A stretch of DNA of 22,204 bases from Candidatus Staskawiczbacteria bacterium RIFCSPHIGHO2_02_FULL_34_10 (GCA_001821915.1 MHOR01000023.1:7869-30072); one strand, 5' to 3'; numbered from the stretch's first letter, positions 1-5,853 are shown. A program made the numbers and translations. Notes: generated by a model not told the origin, from the letters alone.

Positions 1-246
1 GTTTCCCACATCAAAACCCAAAACCTCTTCTCCAATTTCAGTTACAACGCCCGCCACATCAGAACCAAGCGTAAAAGGAAACTTCATATTAGGAATTATA
101 CCCTCCCTTATTTTTATATCAAATGGATTTATTGAGGAAGCAAAAACTTTAACCAAAATTTGACCTTTTGTGGGCTTGGGTTTTTTGATATCAACAATTT
201 CAATCACATCAAAATTGCCAAATTTATTTATTTGCGCTACTTTCAC
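1..246 (-). CDS. Zinc-type alcohol dehydrogenase / quinone oxidoreductase family protein, N-terminal part
   Basis: This partial gene runs off the left edge; 82 codons are visible. The protein begins VKVAQINKFGNFDVIEI and continues with an NPFDIKIREG stretch and LGSDVAGVVTEIG, the hallmark N-terminal GroES-like fold of medium-chain NADPH:quinone oxidoreductases and zinc alcohol dehydrogenases. GTG at 246 is chosen as start because an in-frame stop lies 12 codons upstream, no ATG intervenes, and family members usually begin at this point. No convincing Shine-Dalgarno sequence is seen. It lies downstream of the MarR gene in the same orientation, so MarR may control it (inference). The NAD(P)-binding domain is outside the window, so substrate and metal dependence cannot be judged. 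Confidence 0.85.
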   Translation of the reverse strand, partial: MKVAQINKFGNFDVIEIVDIKKPKPTKGQILVKVFASSINPFDIKIREGIIPNMKFPFTLGSDVAGVVTEIGEEVLGFDVGN

Positions 247-262
247 CTTATTAGAAGTCTCT

Positions 263-296
263 GCGAAAATTAATTTTATTTAAAATTAATTTTCGC
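263..296. repeat. Perfect 15-bp inverted repeat
   Basis: Arms 263-277 and 282-296 are exact reverse complements (GCGAAAATTAATTTT) around a 4-nt loop. It lies just upstream of the dehydrogenase start, in its 5' leader. It lacks a T-tract, so it is more like the other intergenic palindromes of this window than a terminator. Confidence 0.8.
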
Positions 297-392
297 TTGC
301 TCATGTTAATTATATATTTATAAAACTTTTAGCCCACAGAATTTTTTCGAACACTATTCACACTTCTAACGGGACCATATTATTTTTTATTA

Positions 393-465
393 AAGACCTA
401 CTGTGTAAAGACTTTTCTAATGTAATATTGATATTTTTACTGCAAATCTTTACGCAGTAGGTCTT
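393..465. repeat. 19-bp inverted repeat overlapping the marR stop
   Basis: Arms 393-411 and 447-465 (AAGACCTACTG.GTAAAGA) are complementary at 18 of 19 positions with one G-U-type difference, around a 35-nt AT-rich loop. The right arm encodes the last MarR residues (LRPTA) and spans its stop codon. This suggests the palindrome reached into the gene and now supplies its end. Without a strong T-tract it is not a classical terminator. Confidence 0.75.
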
Positions 466-887
466 AAACCAGAAATTATTTTAGTTTGCAACTTTAGGTA
501 TTCTTTAAGTTCTTTTTCATTTAATGCGTAAAATAACTCTTCTACTATTGCCACATGTTTTTTCCTGATAGAAACAATATGTTTTTTACCTTTTTTCGAA
601 AGAGTAAGGTTTAATTCTCTTCTATCGCTAGGATCCACGTAACGCACTACATAATTATTTACTTCCAATAAATTTACCAATTGAGTGGTTGCGCTTGGCG
701 AAATACTTAAAATCGAGGATACCTCTTTGATACTTATATTATCATTTCTATCAATAATATCTAAAACACACCATTGTGAATTAGTTATAGCATGACTACC
801 CGATACCATAGTCTTTGTATGCATCTTATTTTTCATAACTTGAAAATTATTTATGACTTCCTCAATAATTTTTTTTCTTTTTGACAT
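450..887 (-). CDS. MarR-family transcriptional regulator
   Basis: A winged-helix repressor of about 145 residues, the normal MarR length. Visible features are the central helix-turn-helix (ISIKEVSSILSISPSATTQL), the wing with the family signature VDPSDRRELNLTLSKKGKK, and a C-terminal dimerisation helix. The reading frame extends to a TTG at 911, but ATG 887 (MSKRKKIIEE) is preferred because the longer version would overlap the operator-like palindrome at 910-933. A promoter (TTGACA-17-TAAGAT) lies upstream. The palindrome between promoter and start suggests autorepression. The next gene downstream is an oxidoreductase, a common MarR target (inference). The last codons come from an inverted repeat. 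The ligand is unknown. Confidence 0.9.
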   Translation of the reverse strand: MSKRKKIIEEVINNFQVMKNKMHTKTMVSGSHAITNSQWCVLDIIDRNDNISIKEVSSILSISPSATTQLVNLLEVNNYVVRYVDPSDRRELNLTLSKKGKKHIVSIRKKHVAIVEELFYALNEKELKEYLKLQTKIISGLRPTA

Positions 888-909
888 AATAATTTGAAAA
901 ATTGGCACC

Positions 910-933
910 AAGCACTCAACACATTGAGTGCTT
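910..933. promoter_or_regulatory. Probable MarR operator palindrome
   Basis: Perfect 10-bp inverted repeat AAGCACTCAA / TTGAGTGCTT around CACA, 23 bp upstream of the MarR start and downstream of its promoter. Size and symmetry fit a MarR-dimer operator. The half-site GCACTC/GAGTGC also resembles CIRCE, but the spacing is one base short and no chaperone gene follows, so MarR autoregulation is preferred. Confidence 0.6.
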
Positions 934-969
934 TGGTCAACTTTTACTTAAAATGCTTAATATATTAGT

Positions 970-998
970 ATCTTAACTAATTTAGGAAACGATGTCAA
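970..998 (-). promoter_or_regulatory. sigma70-type promoter for marR
   Basis: On the minus strand TTGACA (993-998) and TAAGAT (970-975) are separated by 17 bp. The predicted transcript starts near 963 and gives a leader of about 75 nt that contains the operator-like palindrome. The -35 box sits against the terminator of the tRNA/uppP unit. Confidence 0.65.
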
Positions 999-1000
999 GA

Positions 1001-1035
1001 AACAATAAAATCCGGCATTGCCGGATTTTATTGTT
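1001..1035 (-). terminator. Terminator of the uppP/tRNA-Ser unit (17-bp palindrome)
   Basis: Two 17-nt arms (AACAATAAAATCCGGCA and its exact complement) flank one central base. The GC-rich core CCGGCA/TGCCGG followed by ATTTTATTGTTTCTT on the minus strand fits an intrinsic terminator. It lies 4 bases beyond the end of the tRNA-like 3' piece. Confidence 0.7.
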
Positions 1036-1059
1036 ATGATGGAGAGGGTGGGACTCGAA

Positions 1060-1097
1060 TCCCGATAAATTTACTTTGGTAAATTTATACGATGATC
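1060..1097 (+). repeat. Palindromic insertion element, copy B
   Basis: A 38-nt unit starting TCCCGATAAATTTA, then a 6-nt loop, then TAAATTTAT and ACGATGATC. It matches copy A (1288-1325, opposite strand) except for the loop and two bases. A second hairpin follows (1100-1110 with 1117-1127, GCATAAAAATT) ending GGGATCC; together they form the insert in the T-arm of the broken tRNA-Ser. Confidence 0.75.
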
Positions 1098-1181
1098 TCG
1101 CATAAAAATTATAGAGAATTTTTATGCGGGATCCACGAGCCTCTTTCAAGGCACAGCTTTCTCCCGATATTTTATTCAAAG

Positions 1182-1266
1182 CGGAGAGAGTGGGATTCGA
1201 ACCCACGAGACTCTTTCGAGTCGCAGATTTCCAATCTGCTCCGTTAAACCACTTCGGTATCTCTCC
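1182..1266 (-). tRNA. tRNA-Ser(GGA)
   Basis: An intact class II tRNA: acceptor GGAGAGA/TCTCTCC, anticodon arm GCAGA-TTGGAAA-TCTGC giving anticodon GGA, long variable arm GACTC-GAAA-GAGTC, T-arm GTGGG-TTCGAAT-CCCAC and discriminator G. CCA is not encoded. It reads serine codons TCC/TCT. It lies inside the insertion that divides the other tRNA-Ser-like gene, and the flanking bases extend the acceptor pairing by a GC on each side. It is downstream of uppP in the same direction, so transcription may be shared. Confidence 0.95.
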
Positions 1267-1287
1267 GCTCTAAATAAAATTATCGAG

Positions 1288-1325
1288 GATCCTCGCATAA
1301 ATTTAACACATTAAATTTATCGGGA
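1288..1325 (-). repeat. Palindromic insertion element, copy A
   Basis: On the minus strand it begins TCCCGATAAATTTA, has a 6-nt loop, then TAAATTTAT and GCGAGGATC; it aligns with copy B over 38 nt with changes only in the loop and at two positions. It overlaps the palindrome CGAGGATCCTCG (1284-1295). It starts exactly where the tRNA-Ser anticodon-loop sequence is interrupted. Confidence 0.75.
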
Positions 1326-1372
1326 CAAGCACTCCATTTCAATGGCCACTATGCGAACTCTCCATGTGCCCG

Positions 1373-2164
1373 TTATTTTATCACCAAAATCCAAAATGCT
1401 AATGCTACAATAATTCGGTACACTCCAAACAAAATAAAGGTATGGTTTTTAATAAAACGTAAAAGCCATGTTATGCTTAGGATTGCAACAATAAAAGAAA
1501 CCACAAAACCTAAAGCCAAAAAATAAAATTGGTCAAAAGAAAACCTACCCGCGTTTTTTAGTAAGTCGTATCCCGTAGCAACTGCCATAATAGGAATAGC
1601 CAATAAAAAAGAAAATTCAACTATGGCTTCCCTATTAATACCCATTAACATTCCCCCTACAATGGTAGCCCCCGATCGCGATAATCCGGGAATAATTGCT
1701 AAAGACTGCCAAACGCCTATCCAAAAAGATTTTTTGTAATCTATTTCCTTTATACTACAAAACTGACGGCCGTCAGTTTTGTAGTATAGACTCTTTTTAT
1801 ACCAAATTTCAAATAAAATTAAGGCTACTCCGCCTAAAAATAAAGCCCATACCACAATTATTACGTTTGATAACAAATAATTTTTTAATATTTTATAAAG
1901 CAAAAAACCTATAATGGCTGTTGGCAAAAAAGCAGTAAAAACTTTTTTCCATAACTCTCCACTGGAAAATATCTTTTTCCAGTAGAGCACAACTACTGCC
2001 AAGATGGCTCCAAACTGAATAGCTATCTCAAAACTTTTAGTAAAATTAGTATCCGCAATTCCCAATAACTTACTGGTTAAAATTAAGTGCCCAGTTGATG
2101 AAATAGGTAAAAATTCGGTTATCCCTTCTACAACTCCTAAAATAATGGTTTGTAGTATTGTCAT
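1373..2164 (-). CDS. uppP: Undecaprenyl-diphosphatase UppP (BacA family)
   Basis: An integral membrane phosphatase that recycles undecaprenyl pyrophosphate to the monophosphate carrier for peptidoglycan and other cell-surface polymers. Both catalytic signatures are present: GVVEGITEFLPISSTGHL near the N-terminus and PGLSRSGATI in the second half. The protein has 263 residues, the usual length, and about seven or eight hydrophobic segments. An in-frame stretch LYYKTDGRQFCSI in the loop before KEIDYKKSFWIG is encoded by a perfect 38-bp palindrome and looks like an insertion in a variable loop. The start is 3 nt after the stop of the preceding 111-residue gene, so they are probably co-transcribed and translationally coupled. 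No separate Shine-Dalgarno sequence is evident. Confidence 0.97.
   Translation of the reverse strand: MTILQTIILGVVEGITEFLPISSTGHLILTSKLLGIADTNFTKSFEIAIQFGAILAVVVLYWKKIFSSGELWKKVFTAFLPTAIIGFLLYKILKNYLLSNVIIVVWALFLGGVALILFEIWYKKSLYYKTDGRQFCSIKEIDYKKSFWIGVWQSLAIIPGLSRSGATIVGGMLMGINREAIVEFSFLLAIPIMAVATGYDLLKNAGRFSFDQFYFLALGFVVSFIVAILSITWLLRFIKNHTFILFGVYRIIVALAFWILVIK
1751..1788. repeat. Perfect 38-bp palindrome inside uppP
   Basis: Positions 1751-1769 (TATACTACAAAACTGACGG) and 1770-1788 are exact reverse complements without a loop. It lies in the uppP coding region and adds about 13 residues in frame. Because it is self-complementary with a suitable frame, both strands encode the same peptide YYKTDGRQFCSI. 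Confidence 0.9.
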
Positions 2165-2167
2165 TGT

Positions 2168-2503
2168 TTAAAATCCTTTTGCAATGGACGCCGCATAGTT
2201 AAAACTATAAAAATAATCATTCCAATGCTGATCGCTTGAACCATACATATTATCAAAACAAAAATAATCAACCAACACCTCCCGCAAACGACACAACTCT
2301 TTTAAATGCTTTTTATTTTTAATATCTTTAATAGTTAAATCTAGCAACTCTAGAGTTCGATCAAAAGCTAGCTCACTTGCTTTTTTATCTTTTTGACGCC
2401 AAGCAATAGTTCTACCGACTTCGGCGCCAATATTTGCCATTTGCTCAAAAATGGAAAAATCAAACCACCTTCCATTGGCAGCATTTTTGTGAATAATATT
2501 CAT
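2168..2503 (-). CDS. Conserved hypothetical protein, 111 residues
   Basis: A small, soluble, probably all-helical protein. Notable stretches are GRWFDFSIFEQMANIGAEVG, a helix with FDRTLELLDLTI, and LKELCRLREVLVDYF, with an aromatic C-terminal part (HWNDYFYSFNYAAS). I believe similar sequences occur as uncharacterised proteins in Patescibacteria and some archaea, but no function is known to me. The start ATG overlaps the stop of the DUF5674 gene (ATGA) and its stop is 3 nt before uppP, so the three genes form a tight operon. No transmembrane segment or metal-binding motif is seen. Confidence 0.85.
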   Translation of the reverse strand: MNIIHKNAANGRWFDFSIFEQMANIGAEVGRTIAWRQKDKKASELAFDRTLELLDLTIKDIKNKKHLKELCRLREVLVDYFCFDNMYGSSDQHWNDYFYSFNYAASIAKGF

Positions 2504-2844
2504 TTTACGACAAACTTATTAATTAAAATAATTATTTTTTCCCGTACTTTTGCATCAGTAATTCCCCTAGTTCTGTTTCCCAACCCCGGTTTTAAATTAA
2601 TCATTGAATCAAACATTATAAAATCATCCCCTACTCTATCTGGGAAAATGTTTATTCCCCAAACATTTTTGGGCTCACAGTGTTCGGTTTGAATGAGCGC
2701 CTCCATTAAATCGGCATGAAATTCTGCTTCCACCGCCATAATTTCTTTTTCTACATCAACCACAGCTTTTACAAATTCGCCGTGCATTTTTAATGCCATT
2801 TCTTGTAATTCCGAAAGTGCAATGTTATCTTTTACAATTTTCAT
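2500..2844 (-). CDS. DUF5674 family protein
   Basis: A 114-residue cytosolic protein with the recognisable layout of DUF5674: an N-terminal helix (LSELQEMALKMHGEFVKAV), the VDVEKEIMAVEAEFHADLM segment, the WGINIFP strand, the FIMFDSMINLKPGLGNRTRG segment and a C-terminal helix (VREKIIILINKFV). The family is uncharacterised. It is the first gene of the operon with the 111-residue protein (4-nt overlap) and uppP. The start ATG 2844 matches the expected N-terminus, but there is no clear Shine-Dalgarno sequence. Function is not known; the family assignment is from memory of its conserved blocks. Confidence 0.8.
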   Translation of the reverse strand: MKIVKDNIALSELQEMALKMHGEFVKAVVDVEKEIMAVEAEFHADLMEALIQTEHCEPKNVWGINIFPDRVGDDFIMFDSMINLKPGLGNRTRGITDAKVREKIIILINKFVVK

Positions 2845-2866
2845 AAAATAATTTTCTAAAAGCTAT

Positions 2867-2898
2867 ACTCTTGTGTAAGCGATAGCGTTCACAAGGGT
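2867..2898. repeat. Hairpin between htpX and the DUF5674 gene
   Basis: CTTGTG (2870-2875) pairs with CACAAG (2890-2895), with an inner GC/CG pairing around GATAG and partial outward extension. It lies between two minus-strand genes. Only a weak T-rich stretch follows, so it may be a poor terminator or a spacer hairpin. Confidence 0.45.
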
Positions 2899-2909
2899 AG
2901 TAGTTAAAA

Positions 2910-3812
2910 TTATATTTGCATATCTTTTAATGCTTTTATCCGTTCTTCAATCGGAGGATGCGTAGAAAATAAATTTATAAACCAATTTTGGTTTTGTTTT
3001 TCATTAAAAGGAGAATCTATATAAAGATGAGCTGTTGCTGTGTTTGCAGAGCGCATAGGAATAACATCCGCTGAAATTTTTTGTAAAGCGCTTACCAATC
3101 CTTCAGGATAGCGAGTTAACAATGCTCCATCGGCATCAGCTAAAAATTCTCGCTTCCTTGAAATTGCCAACTTAATTAATGTGGCGGCAATGGGGGCTAA
3201 AATGGCGGCCACAATACCCAAAATTATTAATAATGCCCCTGCCCTATTATTATCTGAATCGCGTCCCCGACCGCCAAAAAAACTAATTCTTAAAAAGAAG
3301 TTTGCAAGAAGAGAAACAACTCCTGCTAATACAACCACCACGGTGCTCAAAAGCATATCTTTATTTCCAATGTGGCTTAATTCGTGGGCCAAAACTCCCT
3401 CTAATTCTGTTTTATTTAATCTTTGTAAAAGACCTTGTGTTACACAAACAACAGCGTGATTTTTATCACGACCTGTCGCAAAAGCATTAAGTTGCTGTTC
3501 TTCAATAATATAAATTTTAGGAATTGGAAGACCCGCAGTAATACATAAATTTTCAACTACTCGATATAATTCCGGATTATCTTTCTTTTCTATTAGTGTG
3601 GCCCGCGCCATAGACAACACTAACTTATCTGAAAACCAATAACTGCCAACACTCATTGCAATACTTAAAAATACTGCAAAATATAAAATTGCATTGCTTT
3701 GTAATATATTACTAAAAAGCCACCCAACCGCAATAACAAAAACCAAAAACCCGGTTATTAAAAACCAAGTTTTTTGAGTATTTGAGTCTGCGTTTTTATA
3801 GATAGAAGGCAT
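2910..3812 (-). CDS. htpX: HtpX-family membrane zinc metalloprotease
   Basis: A 300-residue M48B protease. Two transmembrane segments occur near the N-terminus (WFLITGFLVFVIAVGWLF and the following helix), then the catalytic motif VLAHELSHIGNKD (HELSH, about residues 140-144), then a hydrophobic hairpin (LLSTVVVVLAGVVSLLANFF and ALLIILGIVAAILAPI), and the third zinc-ligand region SRKREFLADADGALLTRYP. The C-terminal FSTHPPIEERIKAL block is typical. HtpX degrades damaged membrane proteins. Its neighbour lemA is often found beside htpX. The ATG lies next to an AT-rich palindrome, with no Shine-Dalgarno sequence. Confidence 0.96.
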   Translation of the reverse strand: MPSIYKNADSNTQKTWFLITGFLVFVIAVGWLFSNILQSNAILYFAVFLSIAMSVGSYWFSDKLVLSMARATLIEKKDNPELYRVVENLCITAGLPIPKIYIIEEQQLNAFATGRDKNHAVVCVTQGLLQRLNKTELEGVLAHELSHIGNKDMLLSTVVVVLAGVVSLLANFFLRISFFGGRGRDSDNNRAGALLIILGIVAAILAPIAATLIKLAISRKREFLADADGALLTRYPEGLVSALQKISADVIPMRSANTATAHLYIDSPFNEKQNQNWFINLFSTHPPIEERIKALKDMQI

Positions 3813-3814
3813 GA

Positions 3815-3889
3815 TGAATTTCGAATTCTTAATTTTGAATTTCGAATAAAATAAGAATTTTGAATTCTTTAAAACACGTTTCGAAATTA
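3815..3889. repeat. Intergenic AT palindrome R1 (AACRYGTTTC family)
   Basis: Built of gaattc/aattttgaatttcgaa words with the central word AAAACACGTTTCGAAATTA (3871 onward). It shares its core with related spacers at 4442-4562, 8305-8465 and 21323-21445. Its right end runs into the lemA stop codon. It fills the whole htpX-lemA gap. Confidence 0.7.
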
Positions 3890-4441
3890 GAATTTCACCG
3901 CGACGGGCTGGCGCTCTGCTTCATTTGCCGTTTGAAATAATTCCATCTGCTTAAATCCAAAACTTCCTGCAATTAAATTTGCTGGGAAACTTTCGATCTT
4001 GATATTCAAGTCGCGTACGTTAGTATTATAAAACCTTCTTGCAGCCTGAATTTTGTCTTCGGTATCGGTTAATTCATTTTGTAAAGCCAAAAAATTTGTT
4101 GAAGCTTTTAGATCTGGATAATTTTCTGACACAGCAAATAAGCTTTTCAAAGTGGATGACAACATATTTTCTGCTTCTCCTTTTGCTTGTATTCCTTGAG
4201 TATTCATTGCATTTGCCCTGGCTTTTGTCACATTTTCAAATAATTCTTTTTCATGGGTTGCATACCCTTTTACTGTTTCCACTAAATTAGGGATTAAGTC
4301 ATACCTTCTTTTTAGTTGTACATCAATGTCGGCCCACGCTTCTTTTGCCCTATTTTTTAGGGTTACCAAGCCATTGTAGGCCATAATAACCCATAATATT
4401 GCTACAACTATAACTACTAGAATAATAGATAATATTGCCAT
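3887..4441 (-). CDS. lemA: LemA family protein
   Basis: A 184-residue membrane-anchored protein: one N-terminal transmembrane helix (ILSIILVVIVVAILWVIM) followed by the helical LemA domain with characteristic YNGLVTLKNRAKEAWADIDVQLKRR, DLIPNLVETVKGYA and the conserved RRFYNTNVRDLNIKIESFP block. Length and domain layout are normal. The function in bacteria is unclear; coupling to HtpX is common and suggests an envelope-stress role (inference). The last residues (VAVKF) merge into repeat R1. The start is preceded by repeat R2 with no Shine-Dalgarno sequence. Confidence 0.96.
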   Translation of the reverse strand: MAILSIILVVIVVAILWVIMAYNGLVTLKNRAKEAWADIDVQLKRRYDLIPNLVETVKGYATHEKELFENVTKARANAMNTQGIQAKGEAENMLSSTLKSLFAVSENYPDLKASTNFLALQNELTDTEDKIQAARRFYNTNVRDLNIKIESFPANLIAGSFGFKQMELFQTANEAERQPVAVKF

Positions 4442-4562
4442 TTGTTTGAATTCTGAATTTTGAATTTAGAATTTTGAATAAAATTATAATTTTGAATTTT
4501 TAAAACGTGTTTCAAAATTAATTCATTCGAAATTTAATCGAAATTCGAAATTAGAAATTTCG
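4442..4562. repeat. Intergenic AT palindrome R2
   Basis: A roughly 120-bp spacer with the core TAAAACGTGTTTCAAAATTA (from 4501), followed by ATTCATTCGAAATTTA. It aligns well with the spacer R4 at 21323-21445 in the same orientation, although neighbouring genes run in opposite directions at the two sites. Confidence 0.75.
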
Positions 4563-4566
4563 TTTA

Positions 4567-5097
4567 CTATTTTGGTAATTCTTCCATTAAACTATTTACT
4601 ACAGGATGCTGAATAATAAACTTATAGTTAAATAACTTTAAAAGCATCATAAAATCTTGCAACTCTTCCCTGAATTTTTCGGGACCTGCAAAAACTTCCC
4701 ATAATTCTAATGAAAGATTTTTTATGTATTTATGTAAAATTTCATAATCTGCTTTCCTTTTTAAATACACCATAATTTGCTTAAATTCTCCCCGGTCTAG
4801 CCAAATTCCCTGACAGTGTTTACAAAAATCTATTTTTACACTTGAATCATCATAATATATTTCAAAAAAAGGAATTCTGCAAGCTGGGCAACGTTTATCA
4901 ATTCTACTTAACTTAAATTTGCTTTTATCCCGCCAAATATCAAAGTCCAGCCAGTTTAATTGGTTATCCTTATCATCTTTTGCGTATTTTAACTCATCCT
5001 TATCAAACCAAACACCCAAACACTCGGGGCAATAATCAACCTCAACATGGTGAAATAACACTTTTTCTAAATTTTTATGGCCATTAGGGCAATCCAT
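4567..5097 (-). CDS. Double zf-TFIIB-type zinc-ribbon protein
   Basis: A 176-residue soluble protein with two TFIIB-like zinc ribbons. The first uses C3 and probably H7, then C23/C26 in YCPECLGVWFDKDEL; the second uses C70/C73 (CPAC) and C92/C95 in FCKHCQGIWLDRGEF. The CxxCxGxWLDxxE pattern is diagnostic of the zf-TFIIB family. The C-terminal 70 residues are helical and unrecognised. Family members are mostly uncharacterised; nucleic-acid or protein binding is likely. It lies upstream of lemA-htpX on the same strand, separated by repeat R2. No Shine-Dalgarno sequence is seen; a run of tagaatctag-type words precedes the start. Confidence 0.88.
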   Translation of the reverse strand: MDCPNGHKNLEKVLFHHVEVDYCPECLGVWFDKDELKYAKDDKDNQLNWLDFDIWRDKSKFKLSRIDKRCPACRIPFFEIYYDDSSVKIDFCKHCQGIWLDRGEFKQIMVYLKRKADYEILHKYIKNLSLELWEVFAGPEKFREELQDFMMLLKLFNYKFIIQHPVVNSLMEELPK

Positions 5098-5180
5098 CTT
5101 TTTAGAATCTAGAAACTAGAAAATAGAATCTAGAATAAATAGTAAATTCAACTTAACTATAACTAAAAATCGGATTTAAT
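5098..5180. repeat. Short-word repeat tract in spacer
   Basis: Repeats of the word AGAATCTAGAA / AGAAACTAGAAA (about 5104-5138) lie upstream of the zinc-ribbon gene. It resembles other tandem-word spacers here (aattacgaat at 18650, aaagctaaaa at 7908-8008). No gene or promoter is recognised in the rest. Confidence 0.5.
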
Positions 5181-5214
5181 ACAAGAAAAGAGCCCGCGAC
5201 GTTTGCCGAAGGCT
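5181..5214 (-). terminator. Probable terminator after the alpha-CTD gene
   Basis: On the minus strand AGCCTTCG pairs with CGCGGGCT (one mismatch, one G-T) around an 8-nt loop and is followed by CTTTTCTTGT. It lies 22 nt beyond the stop codon. Confidence 0.5.
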
Positions 5215-5235
5215 TGGAATATTTGCATGACGATA

Positions 5236-5778
5236 TTAATCGTCTTTTAGTTTAAGGCTGAAACTTAATAATTTCGTTCTTACTTCTTCAAGACACAATG
5301 GACCAAAGTTACAGATTTCCAAAAGATCCTCGGCGCTTTTTTTGATTAAATCACCAACCTTGTCGATTCCCTCGCCTCCCAAACAATTTGTTACACGAAC
5401 GGATAATTGAAGTTCGGCTAATGATTTAGAAAGAAAATCATCTCCTATTGAAAGCTCAAACTCTGACTTTTGATTAGATACTTTTTGTTCTGCTTGTCCA
5501 ATTTCTTCAGTTTTTAAAGAAACTTCATCGTAAAAATTAACAGATCTTTTAAGAATTTCTGAAACATCTTGAAAAGAATTAGTTTCAGAAATAACGACTG
5601 TTTTATTTGAACATTTCACCTTGGGATCTATTTCAATTTTTAGAAACTTTTTATCCAAAGCTGTTTTTAATTCCGGGAAAAACCCAGGCAATTCCCTTAA
5701 GACCGACTCAAATCTTCTGTCTAAAAAGTTTTTGACTTTATTCAAATTTAATTTTCCAGTAATCAGAACTTTTAGCAT
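5236..5778 (-). CDS. Protein with C-terminal RNA polymerase alpha-CTD-like domain
   Basis: A 180-residue protein. The last 65 residues (LAELQLSVRVTNCLGGEGID onward, then VGDLIKKSAEDLLEICNFG and LEEVRTKLLSFSLKLKDD) match the RNA polymerase alpha C-terminal domain, a double helix-hairpin-helix fold that binds UP elements and activators. No alpha-NTD is present; the N-terminal ~110 residues are unrecognised. The longer frame starts at 5856, but ATG 5778 is preferred: a GGGAG Shine-Dalgarno sequence lies 9 nt upstream, and the longer start would lie within the promoter. It has its own promoter (TTGACT-17-TAGTGT) and terminator. It could be a regulator that contacts RNA polymerase or DNA; this is inference. 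Confidence 0.8.
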   Translation of the reverse strand: MLKVLITGKLNLNKVKNFLDRRFESVLRELPGFFPELKTALDKKFLKIEIDPKVKCSNKTVVISETNSFQDVSEILKRSVNFYDEVSLKTEEIGQAEQKVSNQKSEFELSIGDDFLSKSLAELQLSVRVTNCLGGEGIDKVGDLIKKSAEDLLEICNFGPLCLEEVRTKLLSFSLKLKDD

Positions 5779-5824
5779 CTGTGATTCTCCCTTCAAAAAT
5801 GACAATGAACTAAACACCACTAAA

Positions 5825-5853
5825 ACACTATCACAGCTAAAACAATAAGTCAA
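5825..5853 (-). promoter_or_regulatory. Promoter for the alpha-CTD gene
   Basis: On the minus strand TTGACT (5848-5853) and TAGTGT (5825-5830) are 17 bp apart. It begins directly after the terminator of the upstream gene and leaves a leader of about 40 nt to ATG 5778. Confidence 0.5.

Larger units (their letters stand above)
1040..1363 (-). pseudogene. tRNA-Ser gene split into three pieces by palindromic insertions
   Basis: Three separated pieces on the minus strand add up to one tRNA-Ser-sized gene of about 87 nt. Piece 1 (1363-1326) has the acceptor 5' strand GGAGAGT and a D-arm and stops inside the anticodon loop. Piece 2 (1161-1133) has GAAAGCTGT, a long variable arm (GCCTTGAAAGAGGC) and the 5' T-stem. 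Piece 3 (1059-1040) has TTCGAGTCCCAC and the 3' acceptor CCTCTCC plus A. The joined anticodon loop would read TTGGAAA (GGA). The gaps start and end with complementary TCCCGATA/TATCGGGA and ATCCCG/CGGGAT. The joined anticodon stem has two mismatches and acceptor pair 7-66 is T-C, so decay is likely; RNA-level removal of the inserts cannot be excluded. Confidence 0.5.

Noticed and set aside
982..1206. Open frame of 74 codons on the minus strand
   Set aside because: It overlaps the tRNA-Ser locus and palindromic repeats; the peptide is a translation of tRNA and repeat sequence.
1180..1340. Group I intron in a tRNA gene
   Set aside because: The insert (about 164 nt, half of it a tRNA) is far too short and shows no group I core; palindromic insertion explains it better.
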